DNA of 64,000 nt from CBDDBU01 sp965226045 (lineage in GTDB: Bacteria > Pseudomonadota > Alphaproteobacteria > VGEJ01). Location: NCBI GenBank assembly GCA_965226045.1, contig CBDDBU010000027.1, positions 221,708 through 285,707 of the forward strand, read 5' to 3'. Of this stretch, positions 25,108 to 33,856 are shown piece by piece. The notes under the pieces were generated by a model. That model had not been told where the DNA came from. It searched no databases and was given only the letters and a program-made list of their open reading frames with translations. The position numbers and the translations under genes were made by a program. Numbering within the stretch: position 1 is the stretch's first letter; every line of letters starts with the position of its first letter.

Positions 25108-26304
25108 CTAGTTGGCCGTTCGGTAATCTACCGGCGGGATATTCTTGTTCTGGTACGACGTAATCGCACTGAACTTCCCGTTCTGTATCTGCATCACCAT
25201 GATCGTGCGATTGAGTTGGATATGCGTCGTCTCGTTGAACGAGGTGAGTCCAGCGAGAAGGTCCTCGTTGTCGAACTTTTCCAGCTCGGCGATCACAGCT
25301 TGGGTCTCGAAGGTCCCAGCTCTCTCGACCGCCAGCGCCCACGACTCGATCAGGCTATAACCCGGGAGCGCGAAGCAGGTCTCGGGCATACCGCCGAACT
25401 TCCCGGCGTAGGCTTTGAGCCACTCGCGAACCTTCGGCCTCGGATCATCGCCGAAGATCGAGCAATAGCCCATGTAGTAGATGTTGCTGGCATCGGGCAC
25501 GGCCTCGATCCAGTAGTTGCCGTCAAGCGAATCGACGGTGATGATCGGCGTGTCGATTCCGGCAGCCCGAATCTGGCGGATCGCCGCGGGGAAACCGGGC
25601 ACATGCGACGAAATCCACAGAAAATCAGGCTGCTCCGGGAGCCCCTTGATCTTGCTTATTTGTGACGAGATCGAAGGGTCGTCGTTGAGAAACGTGTCGG
25701 TCCCCAGGAGCTTGGCGTCCGGTAATTGCTTCCACGCCATCTCGAAGTAGCTGTGGGAGGCCTTGTGGAACTCTGTGATCGTATCGAGGAGCGTATAGGC
25801 CGTACGATAGCCCTTCTCGTGATAGGCCCATTCGGCCATCGCGAAGGCTTGGTTACCGGCCCCCGTTGACGCCGTGAATGCGCCCCGGCCGAGGCCCTGC
25901 GGCCCCATTTTCGGATCACCAGCGCAGACCGAGTACGCGAGCATACCCTTATCGATGGCCACCAGAGCGGCCGGCGCGCCCTCGTCATAATCGCAAGCAA
26001 CGATCATCATCTCCACGCCCTCGCCAACCAACTCGTGCGCTTTGCGCGCGGTCAGAGCGCGATCGGTCTTGGCGTCGCCAACGATGATCCTGAGCTTCTT
26101 GCCGAGCACCCCGCCTTTGGCGTTGATGTCGTCTACGGCGAGTAGCGCGGACTGATATGGCGGAATGTCATACGGTGCCATGTAGCCGCTGAAGGAAACG
26201 ACCGCTCCGATGAGATACTCGTCGTCGTCCGCGACGGCAGGACCGCTCGATCCTGCCGCTAGAAGCACAACGCCTGCTGCAAGTCCGCTTAAATATGTGC
26301 GCAC
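25108..26304 (-). CDS. LivK-type periplasmic substrate-binding protein
   Basis: The GTG at 26304 is chosen because GGGGAGG precedes it by 6 bp; the product is then 398 residues. The N-terminus VRTYLSGLAAGVVLLAAGSS and an AVA-DDDE cleavage site form a signal peptide. The mature protein matches the type I binding fold of branched-chain amino acid and amide binding proteins: LIGAVVSFSGYMAPYDIP, LLAVDDINAKGGVLGKKLRII, and VPGFPAAIRQIRAAGIDTPIITVDS. It should deliver a ligand to the LivH-LivM permease encoded about 8 kb further on. The ligand cannot be named from sequence, but the hydantoinase-type neighbours suggest a cyclic or linear nitrogen compound. Confidence 0.9.
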   Translation of the reverse strand: MRTYLSGLAAGVVLLAAGSSGPAVADDDEYLIGAVVSFSGYMAPYDIPPYQSALLAVDDINAKGGVLGKKLRIIVGDAKTDRALTARKAHELVGEGVEMMIVACDYDEGAPAALVAIDKGMLAYSVCAGDPKMGPQGLGRGAFTASTGAGNQAFAMAEWAYHEKGYRTAYTLLDTITEFHKASHSYFEMAWKQLPDAKLLGTDTFLNDDPSISSQISKIKGLPEQPDFLWISSHVPGFPAAIRQIRAAGIDTPIITVDSLDGNYWIEAVPDASNIYYMGYCSIFGDDPRPKVREWLKAYAGKFGGMPETCFALPGYSLIESWALAVERAGTFETQAVIAELEKFDNEDLLAGLTSFNETTHIQLNRTIMVMQIQNGKFSAITSYQNKNIPPVDYRTAN

Positions 26305-26379
26305 GTTCAACCTCCCCATTTGAGTTCTTAGCCGCAGTGTAGCAGAGACCTCGAAAATCGTCGATGTCGGCACAAAAAT

Positions 26380-27066
26380 TTAGGCGCACCCTAGGGCAGA
26401 TCCTAATTTCACCATCCACTCATCGACTCCCCACCCTGAGCCGACGTCCGCCGCCTCGATACCGTTCATGAAGACCGTCGGCGTGACGTGAACCGCCCGC
26501 ACGCGATGGTATCTTGTCGCCCACTTCAAACGCTGCGTCACGTCGCCAAGTCCATCGTTGCCTTGAACGCCATCCAGGCTCAGCAACTTTCGGAACGCCG
26601 GGCCGTCATAGCCGCTGTCAGCGCCGATCGCCGACAGCCGGTCGTAGAGCTGATTCCGGCTCAGGTCCTTCGTGGTGTCGTCGAAGAACTCCGTTTGCCG
26701 AGCGAATAGGTTGTGGATGTATGTACAGGCTTTTCTGTCGTCCAGTATGACGGCCGCCATCACCGCCTCGTTCATGCAACAACTTTGCGAGTGCCACGGC
26801 TGCGGAACGCACTGAAACAGGAATTCGACCTTCTCGATCAGGTTCCGTCGTTCGAGCTCGGCGAGCACCGCTCGGGACACGGTGTCGAACATCTTGTTGG
26901 AAAACGGACAACACACGTCGTGAAACATCTCCACGACCAACGAAGGTGAGGTCGCGTAGGTCATCTTGATGCCAAGTGGTGCGTCGGGCAGTGGCGCGGG
27001 CACGTGCGGGCTCTCCGTTGGGCGGGGGGTTGTTGGGCGTGTGTAGCGAGGCTCGCCGTGGTTCAA
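26380..27066 (-). CDS. DsbA-like thioredoxin-fold protein
   Basis: This protein is up to 228 residues. The frame opens with a TTG at 27066, but the ATG at 26964 (MTYATSPSLVVEMFHD) may be the real start, giving 194 residues. The redox-type motif is DVCCPFSNKMF, i.e. CCPFS where DsbA has CPHC. The cis-proline loop is HVTPTVFMNGIEA, and the helical insert resembles 2-hydroxychromene isomerase/DsbA proteins. No signal peptide is seen, so it is probably cytoplasmic. Before the IS insertions it would have followed the HyuA gene directly: the sequence CTAG that ends HyuA also ends just before this gene. Function in the pathway is unknown. Confidence 0.78.
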   Translation of the reverse strand: MNHGEPRYTRPTTPRPTESPHVPAPLPDAPLGIKMTYATSPSLVVEMFHDVCCPFSNKMFDTVSRAVLAELERRNLIEKVEFLFQCVPQPWHSQSCCMNEAVMAAVILDDRKACTYIHNLFARQTEFFDDTTKDLSRNQLYDRLSAIGADSGYDGPAFRKLLSLDGVQGNDGLGDVTQRLKWATRYHRVRAVHVTPTVFMNGIEAADVGSGWGVDEWMVKLGSALGCA

Positions 27067-27152
27067 TCCTAGCAGCCTGTCGGACTTGAGCCGGGAGTCG
27101 AAATAGGATTCGATGGTATCAGTTGATTTGCCCGCGCGTGATGGAGGCCGTC

Positions 27153-28511
27153 ATGAGCAATTTCCGACCGGTCGACCGGGAGACGGGGTTTCTGCTGCCG
27201 CCGTCGGTGGAGGAATGGCTTCCCGAGCGGCATCTGGCGCGCTTCGTGGTCGAGGTGATCGAGCAGTTGGACCTCTCGGCGTTCGTGAAGGCCTATCGCG
27301 GCTCGGGCTCGGCGTCCTATCACCCGAGCATGCTGCTGGGGCTTCTGGTCTACGGCTACGCCACGGGGGTGTTTTCGAGCCGCAAGTTGGAGCGCGCGAC
27401 CTATGATTCTGTCGCTTTCCGCTTCATCGCGGCCAACGATCATCCCGACCACGATACCATCGCCGCGTTCCGGCGGCGTTTTCTCGACCGGATCGAAGGG
27501 CTGTTCGTCGAGGTGCTGCTGCTGGCCCGGGAAGCCGGGGTGCTGAAGCTCGGCACGGTGGCGCTGGACGGCACCAAGGTGCACGCCAACGCGAGCCGGC
27601 ACAGCGCGCTGTCGTGGAAACACGCCTGCGAGCTCGAAGCCCGGTTGAAGGCCGAGGTGGCGGAGTTGATGGCGTTGGCGGAGGCGGCCGATGGGGCGGA
27701 TGTGCCCGACGGGATGTCGGTGCCCGAGGAACTGGCCCGGCGCGAGGATCGTCTGGCCCGCATCGCCGAGGCTAAGGCGGTGATCGAGGCGCGGGCGCGC
27801 GAACGCCTTGAGCGGGAACGGGCCGAGTACGAGGCGAAGCTCGAGGCGCGCGCGGAGAAGGCCGAGAAGACGGGCCGCAAGCCGGGCGGCCGTCCACCCG
27901 AGCCGCCGGTGGCCGGGCCCGGGCCGAAGGACCAGGTCAATCTGACCGACGCGGACTCGCGCATCATGCCGGTGGCCGGCGGCGGCTTCGAACAGGCCTA
28001 CAACGCCCAAGCCCTGGTGGCGGCCGACAGCCTGCTGGTGGTCACCAACGACGTGGTCCAGGCCCCCAACGACAAGCGGCAAATCGAGCCGGCGCTGGAA
28101 GCGCTCGCCCGCCTTCCCGAGGCGCTGGGCGCGCCCGAGACCCTGCTGGCGGACAGCGGCTACTTCAGCGAGGCCAACGTGAACGCCTGCGCCGAGGCCG
28201 AGATCGCGCCGTTGATCACGCCCGGCCGGGAACGCCATCATCTCTCCTGGAAGGACCGCTTCGCCGGCGCGCCGCCGCCCCCGGAGAACCCGACGCCGCT
28301 GGAAGCGATGACACATCGACTGGCGACGCCCGAGGGCCGGCAACTCTACGCCCTGCGCAAGCAAACGCCGGAACCGGTGTTCGGCATCATCAAATCGGCC
28401 ATGGGCTTCCGCCAGTTCTCGCTACGCGGCCTGGACAAGGTCACGGGCGAATGGAACCTGGTGACCCTGGCCTGGAACATAAAGAGAATGTTCACCTTGC
28501 AATACGCTTGA
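27153..28511 (+). CDS. IS1182-family transposase
   Basis: This 452-residue transposase starts at the ATG at 27153, with GGAGG 5 bp upstream. The N-terminal domain (DUF772-like: SYHPSMLLGLLVYGYATGVFSSRKLE) is followed by the first catalytic Asp in LGTVALDGTKVHANASRH. A long charged coiled region (about 165-235) precedes a DDE second half with LLADSGYFSEANVNAC and the glutamate region PEPVFGIIKSAMGFRQF. The last codons (MFTLQYA) lie within the first of three tandem repeats that extend to the right end. Intact and identical in copy C, hence recently active. Confidence 0.93.
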   Translation: MSNFRPVDRETGFLLPPSVEEWLPERHLARFVVEVIEQLDLSAFVKAYRGSGSASYHPSMLLGLLVYGYATGVFSSRKLERATYDSVAFRFIAANDHPDHDTIAAFRRRFLDRIEGLFVEVLLLAREAGVLKLGTVALDGTKVHANASRHSALSWKHACELEARLKAEVAELMALAEAADGADVPDGMSVPEELARREDRLARIAEAKAVIEARARERLERERAEYEAKLEARAEKAEKTGRKPGGRPPEPPVAGPGPKDQVNLTDADSRIMPVAGGGFEQAYNAQALVAADSLLVVTNDVVQAPNDKRQIEPALEALARLPEALGAPETLLADSGYFSEANVNACAEAEIAPLITPGRERHHLSWKDRFAGAPPPPENPTPLEAMTHRLATPEGRQLYALRKQTPEPVFGIIKSAMGFRQFSLRGLDKVTGEWNLVTLAWNIKRMFTLQYA

Positions 28512-28681
28512 GCAGGCGGCCGGACTCCGTACCTCGCGAAAAGGAATAAGAGTATGCTCGCCTTGCGGCACGCGCGAGCAAGCGAACGTACTTCGTGCCC
28601 TCACGAGAGGGCATAAGAGTATACTCACCCTGCGGTACGCGCGGCCAAGCGACCGCACTCCGTGTCCTCACGAAAGGCGCT
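28482..28681 (+). repeat. Three tandem 66-67-bp repeats at the 3' end of IS1182 copy B
   Basis: Degenerate units begin with AAGAGNATG/AAGAGTAT at 28482, 28548 and 28615 and share a CTTGC-GCACGC core and a CTCCGT/CTTCGT-CCTC stretch. The first unit overlaps the last ten codons of the transposase gene. The three units differ from each other but are the same in copy C (44509-44708). Confidence 0.75.
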
Positions 28682-28753
28682 CGATCCCATGACCTCTCCA
28701 CATCGCGATCCGTCCACACCCATTCTCGCGGACCTCAGTCCGACAGGCTGCTA

Positions 28754-29932
28754 GTGTCCTGATCGATAAATGGATATGATTATGTCTCTATTTGTTTTTA
28801 GGAGGCGCGATTGATGGCGAGAGTGGCGGTGACGATCTCTTTGAGCGATGACGAGCGCGCCGAATTGGAGGCGCTGTCTCGTCGTCGCAAGACGTCGCAG
28901 GGGCTTGCGCGGCGGGCTCGGATCGTCTTGGCGGCGGCGGAAGGGTTGGAGAACAAGGAGATCGCCGTTCGTCTCGAGGCGAGCGCGGACACCGTGGGCA
29001 AGTGGCGTCGCCGCTATGCGGCGGAGGGCCTCGACGGTCTGTACGACGAACCCCGCCCCGGCGCGCCGCGTCAAATCGGCGATGACGCCATCGCGGAAGC
29101 GGTCCGGCTGACGCTGGAAGAGACGCCGCCGGACGCGACCCATTGGAGCCTTCGCTCGATGGCGCGGGCGAGCGGCCACGCGCCCTCGACCATTCATCGC
29201 ATCTGGCGGGCCTTCGGCTTGCAGCCGCATCGCTCGGAGACCTTCAAGCTGTCGAGCAATCCCTTCTTCGTGGAGAAGGTCCGCGACATCGTCGGTCTGT
29301 ATTTGGCGCCGCCGGATCGTGCCCTGGTTCTCTGTGTCGACGAAAAGAGCCAGATCCAGGCCCTGGACCGTTCCCAGCCCCTCTTGCCGATGCGCCCCGG
29401 GCAGGCGGAGCGGCGCAGCCACGACTACAAGCGCCACGGCACGACCTCTCTCTTCGCGGCCCTCGACATCGCCACGGGAGAGATCATCGGCAAATGTTTC
29501 CCGCGCCATCGGGCCCGAGAGTTCCGCAAATTCCTCGACCTCGTCGAGGCGAACGTCCCTGGTGATCTCGACATCCACATCGTCATGGACAACTACGGGA
29601 CCCACAAGACCAAGGCGATCCGCGACTGGTTCGCCAAACGGCCGCGCTGGCAGGCCCATTTCACACCCACCAGCGCCTCCTGGCTGAACCAGGTCGAGCG
29701 CTGGTTCGGGCTGCTGACCGACAAGCAGATCAGGCGCGGCGTCCATCGCTCCACCAAGGAGTTGGAGCGCACCATCCTCGACTACATCGACACGACAAAC
29801 CAGAACCCCAAACCCTTCAAATGGACCAAATCCGCCGATGACATCCTCGCCGCCATCCAGCGGTTCTGCCTCCGAACAATCGAAACCGCTGAACAGCAGG
29901 CGAAAATCATGCGAACTTCGGAATCGGGACAC
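28754..29932 (+). mobile_element. IS630-type element
   Basis: This 1179-bp element is bounded by GTGTCCTGAT at the left and, reversed, GTGTCCCGAT at the right, with TA on each side (28752-28753 and 29933-29934), the dinucleotide duplication expected for the IS630/Tc1 group. The TA is the centre of the CTAG that also forms the right flank of IS1182 copy B, so the two elements share one target. Confidence 0.9.
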
Positions 29933-29935
29933 TAG
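28814..29935 (+). CDS. IS630-family transposase
   Basis: This 373-residue protein starts at the ATG at 28814, with GGAGG 8 bp upstream. It has an N-terminal Tc1-like HTH (LARRARIVLAAAEGLENKEI, then RLEASADTVGKWRRRY) and a DDE domain with VLCVDEKSQIQAL, HIVMDNYGTHKTKAI and ASWLNQVERWFGLL (D, D, E). The stop codon TAG (29933-29935) is formed by the duplicated TA plus the flanking G, so it depends on the insertion site. The same CTAG is read on the other strand as the stop of the HyuA gene. Confidence 0.94.
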   Translation: MARVAVTISLSDDERAELEALSRRRKTSQGLARRARIVLAAAEGLENKEIAVRLEASADTVGKWRRRYAAEGLDGLYDEPRPGAPRQIGDDAIAEAVRLTLEETPPDATHWSLRSMARASGHAPSTIHRIWRAFGLQPHRSETFKLSSNPFFVEKVRDIVGLYLAPPDRALVLCVDEKSQIQALDRSQPLLPMRPGQAERRSHDYKRHGTTSLFAALDIATGEIIGKCFPRHRAREFRKFLDLVEANVPGDLDIHIVMDNYGTHKTKAIRDWFAKRPRWQAHFTPTSASWLNQVERWFGLLTDKQIRRGVHRSTKELERTILDYIDTTNQNPKPFKWTKSADDILAAIQRFCLRTIETAEQQAKIMRTSESGH

Positions 29936-31992
29936 ACTACGACAGTGTAGTTGCCGTGCATATCGGTCGTCGCCACCATATCGGGCATCAGGAAGATGGT
30001 CGTCGTCTCCTCCTCGATCACGGCTGGCCCCTTGATGGTCGCCCCCGCGCCCAACCCATTGCCGGAATAGATGGGCAAGTCGATAAGCCCTCCCTGCTCG
30101 TAGACGAAAACAGGGCGGTGCGCCTTCGGCTCGGGCGATCCGATGTGGTCGGGCCGCGGCGCCTCATCGGTCTCACCATCGCGGCCGACCTCGCCGATCG
30201 CGCGCACCTTCCAGACCACGAACTCGACCGGATCGTGCTCATCCTTGATGGTGTAGATGCGCTCGTGTACCTGGTGAAAATCGGCCACGAGCCCCGCGAT
30301 GTCGGTTTCGGTCAGGGCGCCGTCGACGACCGTGAACGGTACGTCGATCTCCCATGACTGAAACTCGTAACGGCCGGCGAAGACGTACTCCACGCGGCGG
30401 CGCTCGGGCGGAATCCGAGAGTGTTCGAGGAACGCGAGCCCGCGCTCCCTAAGGGTCTTCAACACCGCATTGACGCGGTCGAGGGCGAAATCGTTGCCGA
30501 TGGTTTGGAGAGTTGCCGACTCCTCCCAGCGAATGTCGGAGATGAGGCCGCCATAGGCGCTCAGGCCGGCGGCGAACTTCGGCACCATGAAGCGTTTCAT
30601 GCCCAGTTCGGTGGCGATGGCGGCGATGTGGCACCCCGTGCCGCCGCCCCCGGCGATGAGGTGACTGTCGCGCGGATTGATTCCGTCCTTCACCGTCATG
30701 TCCTCGATCGCGGTGATCATGTTGTGGTTGCAGGTCGTGTAGATGGTGTAGGCCGCCTCCATCACGCCGATTCCGAGCTTCTCGGCGACCGGCTCGATGG
30801 CGCGACTGGATGGCTCTCGGTCGAGCTTGAAGCGGCCGCCGAGGAAGTAGTCGGGATCTATCAATCCCAAAACCACGTTGGCGTCGGTCACCGTCGCCTC
30901 GACGCCGCCGAGGCCATAGCACGCGGGCCCCGGTCGCGCGCCAGCGCTCTGCGGCCCGACCTGGATCAATCCGCCCACGTCGACCCACGCGATCGAGCCG
31001 CCGCCGGCGCCAACCGAGCGTACGTCGACCTTAGGAATACCCAGCATGTCGTCGCCGATCATCGCCTCGGGTGTGACGATCAGTTGGTCATCGCGGATCG
31101 CCGAGACGTCGAAGGTGGTCCCACCCATGTCGACCACGACGACCTCGGGATCGCGCGTCAGGCTCTGCGCCGCGATCGGCGCAAGCGTCGGCCCGGACAT
31201 CACGCTGTAGATCGGCTTTTTGATAATCGCATCGGGCGGCATCATGCCGCCGGTGCAGTTGGCGAGCAGGAAGCGCTCGGCCGCGAACCCTTCAGCGGCC
31301 AGTGCGTCGAGAAGCGAGCTCACGTAGGAGCTGACGATCGGATACAGCGAGGCATCGATCACGGCGGACGCCGCGCGGCGGTATTCGCGGGGGATCGGAT
31401 TGAGTTCGTGGCTCAGGGTAATCGGGATATCCGCCCACGACTCGCGAATGATGTCGCGTACCCGCACCTCGTGATCGCCATTGACATTGGACCACAAGAG
31501 GCAGACCGCGATCGCCTCGACTTCCATCTTGCGGAAACGATCGACGGCGCCCCGCGCATCGTCCTCCGACAGAGGCACGATCTCCCGGCCCTGGAAGTCG
31601 ATGCGACCGTCCACTTCGTGGGTGCGGACGCGCGGCACGAGTGGCTCAGGATAGTCGAGCTGGAACTCAAAACAGCGCTTTCGCGGTGCTTCCCGGTACA
31701 AAAGGATGTCGGGGTGGCCCTTGTTGCAGACAAAGCCGACGCGAGCGACTTTGCCTTCGACCAGAGCGTTGGTGGCAACCGTGGTCCCGTGCACGATGCG
31801 GTCGCACGCGGCGAGGAATCCCTTGAGGTTGGCGCCGTAGTGCTCGGCAGCTAGTTCAAGCACGTCCATGAAGCCGCGTTCGAACTCGCCCGGGGTCGAA
31901 GGCGATTTGAAAATGCGGAGGCCTTTGCCGTGCTCGGCGACGAGACAATCGGTGAAGGTGCCGCCGATGTCGATGCAAACGCTGTAGCTCAT
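29932..31992 (-). CDS. Hydantoinase/oxoprolinase subunit A (HyuA-like)
   Basis: This 686-residue ATP-binding subunit shows VCIDIGGTFTDCLVAEHGKG at the N-terminus, VHGTTVATNALVEGKVARVG, NCTGGMMPPDAI, VDMGGTTFDVSAIRDDQLI and GAGGGSIAWVDVGGLIQVGP, all typical of the HyuA/N-methylhydantoinase A fold related to ASKHA kinases. It should work with one or more of the three HyuB proteins encoded immediately upstream. Its TAG stop lies in CTAG, into which IS1182 and IS630 elements have jumped without changing the protein. The related caprolactamase and acetophenone carboxylase systems use the same subunit type. Confidence 0.92.
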   Translation of the reverse strand: MSYSVCIDIGGTFTDCLVAEHGKGLRIFKSPSTPGEFERGFMDVLELAAEHYGANLKGFLAACDRIVHGTTVATNALVEGKVARVGFVCNKGHPDILLYREAPRKRCFEFQLDYPEPLVPRVRTHEVDGRIDFQGREIVPLSEDDARGAVDRFRKMEVEAIAVCLLWSNVNGDHEVRVRDIIRESWADIPITLSHELNPIPREYRRAASAVIDASLYPIVSSYVSSLLDALAAEGFAAERFLLANCTGGMMPPDAIIKKPIYSVMSGPTLAPIAAQSLTRDPEVVVVDMGGTTFDVSAIRDDQLIVTPEAMIGDDMLGIPKVDVRSVGAGGGSIAWVDVGGLIQVGPQSAGARPGPACYGLGGVEATVTDANVVLGLIDPDYFLGGRFKLDREPSSRAIEPVAEKLGIGVMEAAYTIYTTCNHNMITAIEDMTVKDGINPRDSHLIAGGGGTGCHIAAIATELGMKRFMVPKFAAGLSAYGGLISDIRWEESATLQTIGNDFALDRVNAVLKTLRERGLAFLEHSRIPPERRRVEYVFAGRYEFQSWEIDVPFTVVDGALTETDIAGLVADFHQVHERIYTIKDEHDPVEFVVWKVRAIGEVGRDGETDEAPRPDHIGSPEPKAHRPVFVYEQGGLIDLPIYSGNGLGAGATIKGPAVIEEETTTIFLMPDMVATTDMHGNYTVVV

Positions 31993-32020
31993 GATGTGGG
32001 ATTCCCGGTCCGGCGGCGGA

Positions 32021-33817
32021 TTATTTTGTCGCGCCGTAACGCCTGCTCGCGGTGCGTTCGTGGTCGACGACGACTTCGTAGCCGTTGGCGGCGGTGGCTA
32101 GCCCCACGCCGTAGATGGCCTCGGCATGCTCCCGCGTCAGCCAACCGCGATTGACGGCGGCCGCCACGCGGCCCGGCTCGCGGAGCCCCGGATCGCCGTA
32201 GCCGCCCCCACCGCCCGACCTGAACCCGATCGCCTCGTCTGGCGCACAAATCTCTTGATGAAACGACGGCAGCGCTTCCCAACGACCGTCACGATGCCGC
32301 TTCATGTTGATCGAGCATACCGCGTCACGCCCGCCAAGCACGCCACGGGCCGGCGTTTCGTCGCCATCGCTGCAGTAAATCACCGACATGTCGTCGTGGG
32401 TCGGCCGGTAGACGCCCCATGTCGCCGGGGCGCCGTCCCATTGGCCGGAGCCGAGGCTGTCGATCGCGGCGCGACGCTCCTCAACGATAAGCGGGTACAT
32501 GCTCTCGTCGATCTCGATCGAATCGAGCTTGAGCATGCCGCTGGTGTCAGCGTCATTGTAGGTAAGCCAGCCGTCATAGCCATGGAGGCCCGGTCCGCCC
32601 GAATAGCCGATAAAGACCTGGTTGATGTATTGGCGGTTCTCTCTGGTCGAATCCATTCCCGAGACCACGGCGATCCCGGCCGCCTGCATGGCGCCGCCCT
32701 CGGCGATCCCATGCGGCTGCCCCATCCGCGAGAACGAGCACTGCACCGCGTTGATAAGGCGGTCGTTGACGTTGGTCGTCGCCACCGAGGTCCCCACGGG
32801 GTAGCGGGGCCGCCCGACTACGCAGCCATCGCGCAACAGCACCTCGATGCGGCTCGCGCTCCCCGCATTGTGTGGAATCGTCGGGTCAAGGTTGACGAAG
32901 ACGCCAATTCGGCACGATCCAGTGGCGGTCGCCTCGCTCAGGTTGATGCCGCCTGGCACACAGTCCATGTTGTCGCGGGCATCCACGGTGATCAGCCCCT
33001 CGTCGCTGTCGACCGTCACCGTGACATTGACCGGGACGCCTTTGTCGGCGACGCTGGGCACCGGGTCGTGCTTTGTCTGGTAGGTGTAGGAGCCGCCAGG
33101 CAGCTCCCGAATCGCCGCGATCGCGCGGCGCTTGCCATAGTCCATCCACTCCTCGATGAAGGCGTCAATGGTGGCGCGGCCGTACTTGTCGACCAACTGC
33201 TTCAGCCGTCGCTCGGCAACTCGGCACGCGCCGACCTGGGCTCGGTAATCCCCGTACCACAAGTTGCTGGCTCGGATCTTCATCGTCGCGATGCGGATGA
33301 CATCCTTCTTGTCCTCGGAATTTTCTTGCACGCGCACGCACGGAAAATGCAGTCCCTCCTCGTAGATGGTCGCGGCGAAGGGCAGATACGTGGTCGGCAG
33401 CGGTGCTCCCATGTCCGCGTGATGGCAGCGGGCCAGCGCCCAGAACATCGGCGTCCCCTCGTAATAGACGGGCACGACGACATCCAGGTCGGCGTGATGG
33501 GTGGCGCCAAAGTAGGGGCAGTTGTTGAAGAAGGCATCGCCCTCGCTGATGTCGTCGAAGCATTTGGAAATGCTACCGGTGCTCAACTCAAGGGCCGTAA
33601 TGTGGATCGGCAGGCCGTCCTCGACACTAATCAGCCGGTGGTCGTAGGTCAGGAGTCCGACCGAGAAATCGCGGCCGTTCTTAATGATCGCCGAACGCGA
33701 TGCCTTGAGGATCGTGTTCGTCATCTCGCGCATGATCGCCTCAAAGCGGCTTGACAAGACCGCGAGCAGGAACGGATCGATGCGCGGGGCGGCTTCGGTC
33801 GGGGCGGCGTTTTGCAT
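32021..33817 (-). CDS. Hydantoinase/oxoprolinase subunit B (HyuB-like), paralogue 1
   Basis: This 598-residue catalytic-type subunit shows IDPFLLAVLSSRFEAIMREM, FFNNCPYFGATHHADLDVVV, MFWALARCHHADMGAPLPTT, NAGSASRIEVLLRDGCVVGR and the C-terminal FRSGGGGGYGDPGLREPG. The ATG at 33817 is preferred. The gene lies 28 bp upstream of the HyuA gene. The next two genes upstream encode close paralogues with the same length and motif order, so the trio arose by tandem duplication and then diverged considerably at the DNA level. Confidence 0.92.
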   Translation of the reverse strand: MQNAAPTEAAPRIDPFLLAVLSSRFEAIMREMTNTILKASRSAIIKNGRDFSVGLLTYDHRLISVEDGLPIHITALELSTGSISKCFDDISEGDAFFNNCPYFGATHHADLDVVVPVYYEGTPMFWALARCHHADMGAPLPTTYLPFAATIYEEGLHFPCVRVQENSEDKKDVIRIATMKIRASNLWYGDYRAQVGACRVAERRLKQLVDKYGRATIDAFIEEWMDYGKRRAIAAIRELPGGSYTYQTKHDPVPSVADKGVPVNVTVTVDSDEGLITVDARDNMDCVPGGINLSEATATGSCRIGVFVNLDPTIPHNAGSASRIEVLLRDGCVVGRPRYPVGTSVATTNVNDRLINAVQCSFSRMGQPHGIAEGGAMQAAGIAVVSGMDSTRENRQYINQVFIGYSGGPGLHGYDGWLTYNDADTSGMLKLDSIEIDESMYPLIVEERRAAIDSLGSGQWDGAPATWGVYRPTHDDMSVIYCSDGDETPARGVLGGRDAVCSINMKRHRDGRWEALPSFHQEICAPDEAIGFRSGGGGGYGDPGLREPGRVAAAVNRGWLTREHAEAIYGVGLATAANGYEVVVDHERTASRRYGATK

Positions 33818-33856
33818 GATGCTTAGTGGCGAGGTTACGGAGCGGCGAGGGCAAAT

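Larger units (their letters stand above)
27073..28750 (+). mobile_element. IS1182-type element, copy B, complete
   Basis: The element is 1678 bp with 14-bp inverted ends CAGCCTGTCGGACT. CTAG flanks both sides (27069-27072 and 28751-28754), read as a 4-bp target duplication. The transposase product is identical to that of copy C (43100-44777). The target CTAG contains the stop codon of the HyuA gene. The right-hand CTAG has itself been used by an IS630-type element. Confidence 0.93.

Noticed and set aside
28422..28658. Minus-strand ORF with repeated peptide (QGEHTL/QGEHSL)
   Set aside because: The peptide repeat is a by-product of the tandem DNA repeats; it lies across the transposase end and lacks a ribosome-binding site.
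28482..28681. CRISPR-like array
   Set aside because: Only three units, each degenerate over its full length, no constant repeat with unique spacers, and located inside an IS.
30421..31854. Long plus-strand frame opposite HyuA (and similar ones at 32126-33754 and 50569-51840)
   Set aside because: These are GC-rich antisense frames opposite well supported genes, without recognisable domains.
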